A stretch of DNA of 64,000 nt from the NCBI RefSeq assembly GCF_028435365.1, contig NZ_JAGTJJ010000001.1:1130009-1194008 (forward strand). Reading direction: 5' to 3'. How positions within the stretch are numbered: the stretch's first letter is position 1; every line of letters begins with the position of its first letter. The stretch comes from Polyangium jinanense. GTDB taxonomy: Bacteria > Myxococcota > Polyangia > Polyangiales > Polyangiaceae. The position numbers and the translations under genes were made by a program. Positions 40,509-50,967 of this stretch are shown piece by piece. Under the pieces are notes generated by a model that saw only the letters and a program-made list of their open reading frames with translations, ran no database searches and had not been told where the DNA came from.

Positions 40509-42245
40509 GTGCGTCTCGACGATGCAATCTTCACGCGGGGCCGCACCTTGGTGTACCGTGCCGGCGTGCGACGACCCGGACCCGAATTCGGGCCGCGAAG
40601 GAGCCGTGTTCACGGCGTCCCGCTGGCCCTCCTCGCCGCGGCGCTCTGTGCCTCCCCGTCTCTCGCGGCAGCGCAAACCGAGCCCACCGCCGAACCGAAG
40701 CCTGCCGCGTCCGAAGGCGCGCCGCCGCTGCCCGATGCGCCGCCGCCGCCCGCGGCAGAAGCGGGCAAGCAGGCGGATCCGCCCCCCGCGAACGACGGCG
40801 CAAAGGAGCAAAGGCGCCCCGACGCAGGCGACGTGAAGCCCGCCGAGCCCAAGGCGGAGCCGCCGAAAACGGCCGAGGCGCCCAAAGCGGCCGAACCTCC
40901 GCCGCCGGAGAGCGGGTTTTTCCTGGGCTCGTACGGCCGCGTCGGTGCGGCCACCGATTTCCGAAAGCGCCCCGGTCGCGACGCCGACATCGTCGCGCGT
41001 GGATCGCGCCTCGACGAATCACCTTATTTCGAGCTCGACGTCCAGCGCCAGGATTACTGGAAAGCCACGGGCACGACGACGCGGGCCGTCATCACGCTCG
41101 GCACCTCGGCGCCGCTCTTTCATTACAATGCGGACTTCAACATCCGCATGGCGGTCCGGAACCTGTTCCTCCAGGCGAACAACATCGTCACGAAGGGCCT
41201 CTCGGCCTGGGTCGGCTCGCGCATGTACCGCGGCGACGACGCCTACCTCATCGATTACTGGCCCCTCGACAACCTGAACACGATGGGCGGCGGCCTGCGC
41301 TACGATTTCGCGAACGGCCGCACCTTCATCGCCTGGCACGCCGGCCTGAACCAGCCGCGCACGGGTTTCTTCAGCCAAACCGTGACGCGCACGCCGGCCT
41401 TGAACCAGGTCGGCGCGACGAACGTCAACATCCTCGACCGGCAGAAGTTTATCACGAGCCTGAAGGCGAGCCATGTCGTCAAGGTCGGGGAGACGGCCGG
41501 CGTGAAGGCGGTCTTTTACGGCGAGCTCCACGACATCCCCTCGGGCCAGCGCGAGACCGAGGTCAAGGGCACGTTCCAGACCATGCCGGCCGATTTCGGG
41601 TACGTGGTCGGCGCGCAATTCGGCGCGTTCACGGGGCGCGACGCCTCGCACGTGAACCTGTTCATCCGGTATGCGGGCGGCGCCGCGGCGTACGGCGAGT
41701 TCGGCACGCCGTTCCAGCTCGCGCCGGACCGCACCTCGGCGGGCGCGCGCGAGCTCTGGATCACCCTGAGCGGTAACTGGGAAACAGGCCCGCTCGGGCT
41801 CATGGCGGCCGGTTATTTCCGGAGTTTTCGGGATGCGAGCACGTCCCTCGACTACAACGACGTCGACGAGGGCATCATCATGGCCCGTCCCCATTTCTTC
41901 CTCACGGAGTGGGGCGGCATCGCGACGGAGATCTCCTACCAGGCGCAGCAGCGCGGCGTGCGGTACCAGCCGCCGACGCCGCCGGGCCAGCCCATTCCGG
42001 CGCCCACGAACGATCCGGTCATGGGTGGCCTCTTCCGCATCGGCCTCGTGCCTTTCCTGAATCCCGCCGGCAAGGGCAGCTACAGCCGCCCGCAGCTCCG
42101 CCTGATTTATCTCCTCACGCACCGCGACGAGGGGGCGCGCTCGATGTACCCGAAGGACGACGTGTTCAGCCTGCGGGAATGGGAGCATTTCTTCGGCGTC
42201 GGGGTCGAGTGGTGGTTCAACGCGCAGACGACCTACGGTGGATGA
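40509..42245 (+). CDS. Maltoporin-like outer-membrane porin
   Basis: This is an exported protein of up to 578 residues. A signal-like segment (VPLALLAAALCASPSLAAAQ) is followed by a Pro/Ala/Glu-rich periplasmic stretch (about 55-135). A beta-barrel of about 430 residues begins GFFLGSYGRVGAATDFR and ends in Tyr/Trp-rich strands and WWFNAQTTYGG. These features fit LamB-type carbohydrate porins. The exact start is uncertain: several GTG codons lie between 40509 and 40566 and none has a clear ribosome-binding site. It is the first gene of the alpha-glucan operon; the amylase starts 1-2 bases after its stop. Confidence 0.78.
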   Translation: MRLDDAIFTRGRTLVYRAGVRRPGPEFGPRRSRVHGVPLALLAAALCASPSLAAAQTEPTAEPKPAASEGAPPLPDAPPPPAAEAGKQADPPPANDGAKEQRRPDAGDVKPAEPKAEPPKTAEAPKAAEPPPPESGFFLGSYGRVGAATDFRKRPGRDADIVARGSRLDESPYFELDVQRQDYWKATGTTTRAVITLGTSAPLFHYNADFNIRMAVRNLFLQANNIVTKGLSAWVGSRMYRGDDAYLIDYWPLDNLNTMGGGLRYDFANGRTFIAWHAGLNQPRTGFFSQTVTRTPALNQVGATNVNILDRQKFITSLKASHVVKVGETAGVKAVFYGELHDIPSGQRETEVKGTFQTMPADFGYVVGAQFGAFTGRDASHVNLFIRYAGGAAAYGEFGTPFQLAPDRTSAGARELWITLSGNWETGPLGLMAAGYFRSFRDASTSLDYNDVDEGIIMARPHFFLTEWGGIATEISYQAQQRGVRYQPPTPPGQPIPAPTNDPVMGGLFRIGLVPFLNPAGKGSYSRPQLRLIYLLTHRDEGARSMYPKDDVFSLREWEHFFGVGVEWWFNAQTTYGG

Positions 42246-42246
42246 C

Positions 42247-44202
42247 ATGAAAGCGAATCGAAGGAGCCTCATGAATCGAGCGCGTTCATCGGCCGCAATC
42301 CTCGGCCTCGTCGTCTCCGGACTCGCGACGAGCGGCTGCATGGAGTTCGAGGACCCGCCGGAGGTCGAGCTCAAGACGAACGTCGTCGACTGGCGCGAGG
42401 AGATCATCTACCAGATCCTCGTCGACCGGTTCGCCGACGGCGACTGGGGAAACAATTTTGCCGTCTACCCGTCGGCGCCCGGCAAATGGCACGGCGGCGA
42501 TTGGAAGGGGCTCGAAGAGCGGCTCGATTACCTCGACGAGCTCGGCGTCACCACGCTGTGGATTTCACCCGTCGTGAAGAACGTCTACACGGACGCCGGA
42601 TTCGACGCATACCACGGCTACTGGGCGCAGGACCTCACCCAGCCCGCCCCGCAGTTCGGTGACCTCGCGGCGCTCCAGAGCCTCGTGAAGGCGGCGCATG
42701 GCCGCAACATCAAGGTCATCCTGGACATCGTCACGAACCACATGGGGCAGCTCTTCTTCTACGACATCAACGGCAATGGGCAGGCGGACGACCCGCTCAA
42801 CCAATCCGTGCCCGGCACGCCGAACGTCCTCAAGGAGAACGAGTACGACCCGACCTACGACGTCCGCGGCGTGCAGGCGGAGACCTCCCTCGGGGAATCG
42901 GGCCTCGCGCCGATCATCTTCGCGCACGACCCGGCGTCGAACCACATGCCGCCGTTCCCGGAGATCCTGCAAAACCCCCTCGCCTACAACCGCAAGGGCC
43001 GCACGTACAATTTCGACGACCCCGATCAGCTCGTGCGCGGCGACTTCCCGGGCGGATTGAAGGACGTCAACACGGAGCTCTGCCCGATCCGCGACGCGAT
43101 GGTCGACGCCTACACGCGCTGGATCGAGCTCACCGACATCGACGGCTTCCGCATCGACACGGTCAAGCACGTCGAAAACGGCTTCTGGCGGCATTTCACG
43201 CAGAAGGTGCGGCAGCGCCTGGCCGCGAAGGGCAAGACGAACTTCTTCATGTTCGGCGAGGCGTTCGACGGCCGCGATCAGCTCGTCGGTTCGTTCACGA
43301 AAAACGGAAACGACGCCCCGCCGCCGGCCGACGAGCTCGCCACGGACAACCAGTGCGTGACGGACGGCGTCCCGCTGACGGCGGACATGCTCGACAGCGT
43401 GTTCTACTTCCCGCAGCAATTCCAGGTCATCCGCGACGTCTTCCGTTATCGCGGGCCCACCTCGAACATCCAGAAGCTCTGGGCCGATCGCGTCGTCAAT
43501 TACGGCGCGACGCCGGCGCAGGGCGGCGCGGTGAACGCGGCGGGCCAGGGCGTCTCCCCGCAAAAGCTGCTCGTCAACTTCCTCGACAACCACGACGTGC
43601 CCCGCTTCCTCTTCACGGGCGCGGGCATGTACCCCGAGGATCCGACCTTCGGCACGCCGCTCTCGCTCGAGACGCGCCGAAAGATGCTGCACAACGCATT
43701 GCTCTTCCTCTTCACCGAGGAGGGCATTCCCTGCGTGTATTACGGCACCGAGCAGGATTTCCAGGGCGGCAACGACCCCGGCAATCGCGAGGACCTCTGG
43801 ACGTCCGGCTACAACATGGGGGCGCCCACGTTCCAGTGGATTCGCCGCCTCTCGGAGATCCGGCGCAAGTACCCCGCCCTGAGCAAGGGCGACCTCCAGA
43901 TCCTCTGGGCCAGCGATCGCACGGGCCCGAGTGATCCCGACGCGAATGTCTTCGCGTTCGAGCGCACGGGCGGCGACGCGGGCGACTCTTATGCGATCGT
44001 CGTGATCAACGCGAACATCGAGAAGGAAGGCTCGCCCGAATTCGGCGGCCAGCCCATGCAGGTCGGCGCCGCGCCCGGCACGGTGCTCGTCGACGTGCTC
44101 AATGAGGGCGGACAAACCTACACCGTCACGAACGACGGCCGCCTTTCCATACAACTGCCGCCTTCGAGCGGCGCCGTCCTCGTCCCCGAGTCCCAGCGCT
44201 AG
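42247..44202 (+). CDS. GH13 alpha-amylase-type lipoprotein
   Basis: This 651-residue lipoprotein has a signal with lipobox ATSGC and a GH13 (beta/alpha)8 barrel. Conserved regions are DIVTNHM (region I), DGFRIDTVKHV with the nucleophile Asp near 305 (region II), FGEAFDG with the acid/base Glu near 337 (region III) and FLDNHDVPRF with the third Asp near 447 (region IV). It would hydrolyse alpha-1,4-glucans at the outer or periplasmic membrane face. ATG 42247 follows the porin stop by one base; a later Met at 42271 also leaves a good signal. Its position between a porin and MalK indicates a starch or maltodextrin uptake locus. Confidence 0.92.
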   Translation: MKANRRSLMNRARSSAAILGLVVSGLATSGCMEFEDPPEVELKTNVVDWREEIIYQILVDRFADGDWGNNFAVYPSAPGKWHGGDWKGLEERLDYLDELGVTTLWISPVVKNVYTDAGFDAYHGYWAQDLTQPAPQFGDLAALQSLVKAAHGRNIKVILDIVTNHMGQLFFYDINGNGQADDPLNQSVPGTPNVLKENEYDPTYDVRGVQAETSLGESGLAPIIFAHDPASNHMPPFPEILQNPLAYNRKGRTYNFDDPDQLVRGDFPGGLKDVNTELCPIRDAMVDAYTRWIELTDIDGFRIDTVKHVENGFWRHFTQKVRQRLAAKGKTNFFMFGEAFDGRDQLVGSFTKNGNDAPPPADELATDNQCVTDGVPLTADMLDSVFYFPQQFQVIRDVFRYRGPTSNIQKLWADRVVNYGATPAQGGAVNAAGQGVSPQKLLVNFLDNHDVPRFLFTGAGMYPEDPTFGTPLSLETRRKMLHNALLFLFTEEGIPCVYYGTEQDFQGGNDPGNREDLWTSGYNMGAPTFQWIRRLSEIRRKYPALSKGDLQILWASDRTGPSDPDANVFAFERTGGDAGDSYAIVVINANIEKEGSPEFGGQPMQVGAAPGTVLVDVLNEGGQTYTVTNDGRLSIQLPPSSGAVLVPESQR

Positions 44203-44219
44203 CCCCGGAGCTCCCCACG

Positions 44220-45299
<1,080 letters not shown>

Positions 45300-45303
45300 A
45301 AGC

Positions 45304-47565
45304 GTGAAATCGACCGAGCGGCGACCGTTCCGCGGGTTCTGGGCCTTCGCACTGCTGTTCGTGGTCGTCTTTTTCGCGCCCGCGGCCCGGGCCGAGCCGA
45401 TCCGGCTCTGGCACGCGCAACGCGGCGACGAGCAAAAGGCGCTCGAAGAGATCGTCGCCCGCTTTCAGGGCGAGCGCGTCGAATTGCTCGCGCTCCCCTC
45501 GGACGCCTTCAAATCCAAGGTCTCCGCCGCCGTCCAGTTCGGCGAGGGGCCGGACCTCTTCGTCGACGCGCACGACAAGCTCGGTGATTACGACGGCCGC
45601 AAGGTCGTCGCGCCCGTGGGCGACGCGCTCGACCGAAACGCGTTCGCCGGCCCCACGCTCGCCGCCGTCTCGCTCCACGGCGAGCCGTATGGCGTTCCGA
45701 TCACGCAGAAGAGCATCGCTCTTTACGTGAACACGGACCTCGTCAAGGAAATCCCGGCCGACCTCGAATCGATCGAGGCACTCGCCAAAAATCTCCCGGC
45801 CGGGGTCGTTCCCCTCGCCTACTACTCGCAGTCGACGTATTACCACGCCGGGTTCGTCCACGCGTTCGGCGGGCTCATGCTGACGCCCGACGATCAGTTC
45901 GGGTTCGCGGGGCCCGCGGCGGAAAAATCGCTCGATTTCGTCCTCGACCTGCGCGCGAAAAAGGTCGTCGCCGAGGATACCGACGTCTCGGTCGTCACGA
46001 ACCTCTTCCGCTCTGGCAAGGCTGCGTTTGCGATCGACGGCCCGTGGCTCGCGACGAGCCTGGCGGAAGCGACCTCGCTCCATTACCGCGTGGCGCCGCT
46101 GCCGCTCATCCGCGCGGCGGGAAAACCCATCCAGCCTTATCTCGGCGTCGAGGCCGTCATGCTCACGCCGAAAGGCGCGACGCGCCCCGAGGTCCGCGCG
46201 CTCGCGCGGCTGCTCGCGAGCCCCGAGGCCACGAAGATCCGCCTCGAACGAGCGCGCACCTTGCCCGCGCGCATCGACGTCCCCTTGCCGCCGGAGGACG
46301 CGTTCCTCGCCGCATTCGCCGAGCAAGCCAGGTCCTCGATTGCGATGCCCTCCTCGCTCGCGATGAACTCCGTGTGGGAGCCTGCGGACCGGGCCATTCG
46401 CAAGGTCCTCCGCCGCGACGCGCTCCCCGCCGCCGCGCTCTCCGAGGCCAAGCGTCGATTCGACGACGTGCGCCGCCCGGCGCCGCCGCCCGCCTCGCGC
46501 ACGCCCGGGCTCGTCGTGTTCGGCGCGCTGCTCCTGCTCGGCGCGTTGACGCTCGTCCGGCGCGCGAAGGATCCGGAATTCCGAAAAGATGTGAAGCGCT
46601 CGCTGCCCGCGTACGCGTACGTCGCGCATGCCATGATTGCAGTCGGCGTCCTCGTGGTCTTGCCGCTCGTGCTCGGCGCGCTCACGTCGCTGCTCGGCGG
46701 CTCGATCCAGAATCTGAAAGAGGTCGGCTGGAACAATTACGTCGGGCTCCACAATTTCGTCCAGATCCTCACGGCGCGCGGCAGCCCGCTCCTCTCGACG
46801 GGATCGTTTTACGTGGTCCTGCTCGTCACCGTCCTCTGGACCGTGATCAACGTGTTTTTCCACGTCGCGATCGGCGTCGCGCTCGCGCTCCTGCTCTCCC
46901 GGCCGATGCTGCGGCTGCGCGCGCTCTACCGCGTGCTCCTGATCATCCCCTGGGCCGTGCCGAGCTACGTGACCGCGCTCGCGTGGAAGGGCATGTTCCA
47001 CCGCCAGTTCGGGGCGGTCACGGGGCTCATCCAGGCCCTCAACGAAACCTTCGGCACGAGCCTCGAGCCCATTTCGTGGTTCGCTCGTTTCTCCACGGCC
47101 TTCGCGGCGAACGTGGCGACGAACGTCTGGCTCGGCTTTCCCTTCATGATGGTGGTGACGATCGGCGCGCTCACCGCGGTGCCGGACGACGTGCTCGAAG
47201 CGGCGAAGGTCGACGGCGCGAGCCGCTGGCAAAGGCTCTGGCTCGTCACGCTCCCGATGATCCGGCCGAGCCTCCTGCCTGCCGTGACGATGGGCGCGGT
47301 CTGGACGTTCAACATGTTCAACGTCGTCTTCCTCGTCTCGGGCGGCGAGCCCGACGGGACGACCGAGATCCTCGTCACCGAGGCCTATCGCTGGGCCTTC
47401 ACCCGCAATGCGCAATACGGGTACGCCGCGGCGTACGCCGTGCTGATCTTCCTCCTGCTCTTCGGTCGGACCCGGCTCTCGGATTGGCTCGCGGAGCGGC
47501 GCGAGGCGCGCGAAAAGGAGGCCTCGGCGGCGGCGATCGCGAAGGCGGCGGGAGGTGCGGCGTGA
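45304..47565 (+). CDS. Fused sugar-binding protein and MalF-type permease
   Basis: This 753-residue protein joins two transporter subunits. After a signal or anchor (LLFVVVFFAPAARA), residues about 25-390 are an extracellular solute-binding protein of the MalE type (PIRLWHAQRGDEQKALEEIV, YGVPITQKSIALYVNTDLV). A membrane helix at about 400-420 links to a MalF-type permease (about 450-740) with the EAA loop VLEAAKVDGASRWQRLWLVT. The binding protein is thus tethered to the permease. GTG 45304 has GAGG nine bases upstream. No stop or frameshift lies between the two parts, so it is a true fusion. It overlaps malG by four bases. Confidence 0.9.
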   Translation: MKSTERRPFRGFWAFALLFVVVFFAPAARAEPIRLWHAQRGDEQKALEEIVARFQGERVELLALPSDAFKSKVSAAVQFGEGPDLFVDAHDKLGDYDGRKVVAPVGDALDRNAFAGPTLAAVSLHGEPYGVPITQKSIALYVNTDLVKEIPADLESIEALAKNLPAGVVPLAYYSQSTYYHAGFVHAFGGLMLTPDDQFGFAGPAAEKSLDFVLDLRAKKVVAEDTDVSVVTNLFRSGKAAFAIDGPWLATSLAEATSLHYRVAPLPLIRAAGKPIQPYLGVEAVMLTPKGATRPEVRALARLLASPEATKIRLERARTLPARIDVPLPPEDAFLAAFAEQARSSIAMPSSLAMNSVWEPADRAIRKVLRRDALPAAALSEAKRRFDDVRRPAPPPASRTPGLVVFGALLLLGALTLVRRAKDPEFRKDVKRSLPAYAYVAHAMIAVGVLVVLPLVLGALTSLLGGSIQNLKEVGWNNYVGLHNFVQILTARGSPLLSTGSFYVVLLVTVLWTVINVFFHVAIGVALALLLSRPMLRLRALYRVLLIIPWAVPSYVTALAWKGMFHRQFGAVTGLIQALNETFGTSLEPISWFARFSTAFAANVATNVWLGFPFMMVVTIGALTAVPDDVLEAAKVDGASRWQRLWLVTLPMIRPSLLPAVTMGAVWTFNMFNVVFLVSGGEPDGTTEILVTEAYRWAFTRNAQYGYAAAYAVLIFLLLFGRTRLSDWLAERREAREKEASAAAIAKAAGGAA

Positions 47566-48422
47566 ACAAGAAGCCTCCGTTTCTCGAATCGGCTGCGTGT
47601 CACGTCGTCCTCGTGATTGCGGTGGCGTTCGCGCTCTATCCCGTCCTCTGGGTCGTCGCGCTCGCGTTCTCGGGCACGCAAACGCCTTCGCCCCGCGTGA
47701 TTCCCGTTCCGGAGGCGCCGACGCTCGCGCACCTCTCGGCCGTCGTGGGCGCCACGCGCAAGGTCGATGGCGTCGAGACCTGGCTCTTCGGCCGCCAGCT
47801 CGCGAATTCGCTCGTCGTCTCGCTCGCGACGACGCTCGTCGGCGTGCTCATCGCCATTCCGACGGCGTACGCCCTCGCGCGGTTCCGCTTCGCCGGCAAG
47901 GAGTCCGGCGTGCGGGCGCTGCTCGCCACGCAGATGTTCCCGGCCGTGGCGAGCGCGATCCCGCTCTACATGATCCTCAATTACCTGGGCCTTTTGAACT
48001 CGCGGACGGGCCTCGTCGTCTGTTATGCCTCGACGAGCGTGCCTTTTTCGATCTTCCAGCTCCGCGCGGCGTTCGAGGCGATCCCGGTCGACCTGGAAGA
48101 GGCCGCGATGGTCGACGGCGCCACGCGTTTCTCCGCGTTCGTCCGCGTGGTCTTGCCGGCCGCGCGCCCTGCGATTGCCGTGACCGCGCTCTTCGCGTTC
48201 ATGGGCGCCTACAACGAGTTCATCCTTGCCGCGACGCTGCTCGACAAGGAGGAGATGTTCACGCTGCCCGTGATGCTGCAGCGGTTCATCGGCGAGTACG
48301 ACGCGCAATGGGAAAAATTCGCCGCGGGCGCGCTCGTCGTGTCGCTCCCGGTGATGGCGCTCTTTTACGTGGCGCAGCGCCATCTCGTCGCAGGTCTCAC
48401 GGCAGGTGGCGTGAAGGGGTAG
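47562..48422 (+). CDS. malG: Maltodextrin ABC permease MalG
   Basis: This 286-residue inner-membrane permease has six hydrophobic helices and the EAA motif LEEAAMVDGATRFSAFVRVV that docks MalK. N-terminal LYPVLWVVALAFSG and C-terminal LTAGGVKG are typical of MalG. GTG 47562 overlaps the fusion gene's stop (GTGA). It ends 3 bases from the convergent gene at 48426. It completes the alpha-glucan uptake operon (porin, amylase, MalK, MalE-MalF fusion, MalG). Confidence 0.92.
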   Translation: MNKKPPFLESAACHVVLVIAVAFALYPVLWVVALAFSGTQTPSPRVIPVPEAPTLAHLSAVVGATRKVDGVETWLFGRQLANSLVVSLATTLVGVLIAIPTAYALARFRFAGKESGVRALLATQMFPAVASAIPLYMILNYLGLLNSRTGLVVCYASTSVPFSIFQLRAAFEAIPVDLEEAAMVDGATRFSAFVRVVLPAARPAIAVTALFAFMGAYNEFILAATLLDKEEMFTLPVMLQRFIGEYDAQWEKFAAGALVVSLPVMALFYVAQRHLVAGLTAGGVKG

Positions 48423-48425
48423 TCT

Positions 48426-48953
48426 TTACGGCCTCGACAGCGGGCAAAGGTAGGTGACGCCCGCCCCCACGAGCCCCTCGCCCACGAGATCGATTTCCGG
48501 CACGTACGAACATTTCTTCCCAGCCTCGTCGGTCAGAATGCTCGCGCGCCGTTCGAGCAGGTTTTCCACCTGCGCCCGCGTGATCGGACCCGTACTGTCG
48601 ACGCGCTCGGCAACCTTGACCGTCGGCGCGCCCTGGCAGGAGAGCACGGCCGTCACCGCGAGGTTGGGCTCGACCTTTTGCCCCGCATCGCGGCCCGCGA
48701 CGATCGGGCGCACCGTGCCGCGAATGCTGGCGCTGTACCAGCAGCCGTTATCGAGGGCAAACGTGAAAAGCTCGTCGTAGGACCAGTCCGACGAAACACT
48801 TGGTCCGCCTGGGGGTGGTGGAACCTCGGCCCCTCCGTCGGGCCCGCCTCGCTGCGCCAGGAGCGAGACCGTATCCGCGAGTGCCACGCCGGAAAGCGGA
48901 AGAAGCGCGAATGCAGCGAGTCGACCGAGTCCCGTACCTTTGGACCTGACCAT
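48426..48953 (-). CDS. Secreted hypothetical protein
   Basis: This 175-residue protein has a signal peptide (AAFALLPLSGVALA). The mature part has a Gly/Pro-rich start, then a compact domain with Cys residues (DNGCWYSASIR, VLSCQGAP, KKCSYVPEI, VTYLCPLSR) that probably form disulphides. ATG 48953 is the start that gives a clean signal peptide. It is convergent with malG and unrelated to sugar uptake as far as can be seen. Confidence 0.7.
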   Translation of the reverse strand: MVRSKGTGLGRLAAFALLPLSGVALADTVSLLAQRGGPDGGAEVPPPPGGPSVSSDWSYDELFTFALDNGCWYSASIRGTVRPIVAGRDAGQKVEPNLAVTAVLSCQGAPTVKVAERVDSTGPITRAQVENLLERRASILTDEAGKKCSYVPEIDLVGEGLVGAGVTYLCPLSRP

Positions 48954-49116
48954 ATCCCTCCAGCGGCCCTGCCGGGGGAGCGCGTTTTGCGCGCGCCCCA
49001 GGCAACCGGACCCCTCGTCCCGGAGCGATTGCCAGGATGATGCCAACGGATGCCCGGCGGGCGTCGTCGTCAGGGCTTGCGGGCGCGCTCGCGAAAATGG
49101 CGTCGAACGCGGAGAG

Positions 49117-50871
49117 TCAGAAAATCCAGACCGGCCGCGCGATCGTGATCGGCTGCACGCCCGCCTTCGTGCCGAGGAGGCGATGATCCGGATCGAGCGT
49201 GACGGTGACGACCGCCTCGGAGAACGGGACCTGCATCGTGGCCGTGGCGTTCTGGGGAGCGAGGCCGAAATCGACGTTGACGCGCGCCGTCTCCGTCGCG
49301 CCCTTCACCTCGACCTCGACGACGCAGGGGAAGAGTTTTCCGGCGGGGTTTTGCTGTGTGACCGTGATCGTGGCCAGGCCGTCGAGCTGCGTCGCCGAGA
49401 CGTCGAACGTGGGCCAGACCGGCGCGCCTTTGCCGAAGACCCACGCGTCGAAATAAACGTCGAGGTCCTGCCCGGACGCAGCTTCGAGCGCGTCCTTGAG
49501 CTCCGCCACGCTGCGACCCCCCGATTTCGAGAGGAAGTCCGCGATGCCCGCGAGCACCGCATTCTTGCCGATGAGCGGTTCGAGCTGGAGGTAAAGCACC
49601 ATCGGCCCGGGGCCATACACGTCCCCGTAAAAGTCCTGCACCTCGGGCGCGGGCTCGTCCATGGGGCGGGGCCAATGCGTGGAGAACGGCGAGACGCCAT
49701 CCCAGTAGGCGCGCGTCGCCGCCGCCTCGCCCTCGGGACGCGCCAGCTCCTCGAAGACGTAAGCGAGATACTCCGCCGTCGCCTCCTTCCAGACGAAATC
49801 GGTCGCGGACGCGAGCGTCGTGTGGTCGCCGGCCCATTGATGGACGATCTCGTGCATGAGCACGTGCATCGGGGCGTCGGCGTAATCGGTCTGGAGTTTG
49901 TCGAGCTGCTCCTGCAAGACGATGTTGCCCGGGTGCTCGAAGCCGAGCCATGCCGTCGGCCCGCCCGCGATGCGCAGCTCCTTGCCATACGGGAACGGCC
50001 CGAGCAGCGCGGTGATCCAGTCCATGAACGCGCCGACGCTCTGCTTGTCGAGCGACGCGGCGAGGGTGCCGAGCGGGACCTCGTAAAACACGAGCTCGAC
50101 GTCCGCGAACGTGCCATAAGGCGCGCGTTCCCAGAGCGGATCGGCGGCGATCGCGAACGCGGAATAGGTCGGCGCATTCGTGACATCGCACGTCGTCTTC
50201 GTCTCGCCCGCCGTGAGCGTCCCCGGGCAAAGCACGACGGTGCCCGCGGGGTGCGTGACCTCGAAATGGAAATCGCTCATGCGCGCGGGATCATCGTCGC
50301 AAGGACCGAACCTGTCGCAGCCGCCGACCCACGAGAGCAGATACGAAAATTCGCCGCCCGCGAGGTCCTTCTTGCGTGAGAACCCGACGTCGAGGCCCCA
50401 CCACGTATCCTTCGAAACCGTCGTGGTTGCCCCGACCGTGACCGTCGGGCCCGCGGGCATGCCCGCGCCACACGCTTTGAGCACGTTGCTCGCAAATTCG
50501 GCGGATGCCGCGGGACCTTCGTTCCACGTGACGTCCGTGAGCGAGGAAGCCTCGCACGATACGCTGTAACAATCCCCGCCCGGCGCCGCGACGTCGAGCG
50601 CGAGCAACGACTGCGCCTCGGCCGTGACGAGATCGAACGTGTAGTCGTATCGGACGACGTTCGCCGTGATGTCTCCGGTGAGCCCCGTGCCGCCGCCGCC
50701 TCCGGCGCCGCCCGCGCCGCCGCCGCCGCCGGCCCCCCCCTCGCCACATCCGGCGACGCCGCAGTTGGCGGCGGGGTCGTCACTGCAACCGGTGACGAGC
50801 AAGGCGAGCGCCGTGAGGCCGGCAAAGAGCTTTCGGGGCGAATCGAGGCAGGAGCTTGAGGGGAAGCGCAT
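49117..50871 (-). CDS. M1-family (gluzincin) metallopeptidase lipoprotein
   Basis: This is a 584-residue lipoprotein. Signal with lipobox VTGC, then a Gly-rich linker with repeated GGAGG. The catalytic region has HEIVHQW near 338 and a Glu 18 residues later in WKEATAEY, giving HEXXH-x18-E as in M1 aminopeptidases. The N-terminal beta domain precedes it. The GXMEN exopeptidase motif is not obvious: AWLGFEHPGN is in that position with GFEHP, so substrate preference is uncertain. It probably degrades peptides outside the cell. Start ATG 50871 is set by the signal peptide. Confidence 0.85.
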   Translation of the reverse strand: MRFPSSSCLDSPRKLFAGLTALALLVTGCSDDPAANCGVAGCGEGGAGGGGGAGGAGGGGGTGLTGDITANVVRYDYTFDLVTAEAQSLLALDVAAPGGDCYSVSCEASSLTDVTWNEGPAASAEFASNVLKACGAGMPAGPTVTVGATTTVSKDTWWGLDVGFSRKKDLAGGEFSYLLSWVGGCDRFGPCDDDPARMSDFHFEVTHPAGTVVLCPGTLTAGETKTTCDVTNAPTYSAFAIAADPLWERAPYGTFADVELVFYEVPLGTLAASLDKQSVGAFMDWITALLGPFPYGKELRIAGGPTAWLGFEHPGNIVLQEQLDKLQTDYADAPMHVLMHEIVHQWAGDHTTLASATDFVWKEATAEYLAYVFEELARPEGEAAATRAYWDGVSPFSTHWPRPMDEPAPEVQDFYGDVYGPGPMVLYLQLEPLIGKNAVLAGIADFLSKSGGRSVAELKDALEAASGQDLDVYFDAWVFGKGAPVWPTFDVSATQLDGLATITVTQQNPAGKLFPCVVEVEVKGATETARVNVDFGLAPQNATATMQVPFSEAVVTVTLDPDHRLLGTKAGVQPITIARPVWIF

Positions 50872-50967
50872 GGGGGCATCGTACAGGAAAATGCCCACCC
50901 GAGAAGATGCGCGCGGGCGGCGAAAGGTGCTTCCGCACCGGGCACGGGATCCATTACGCTCCTCGCG

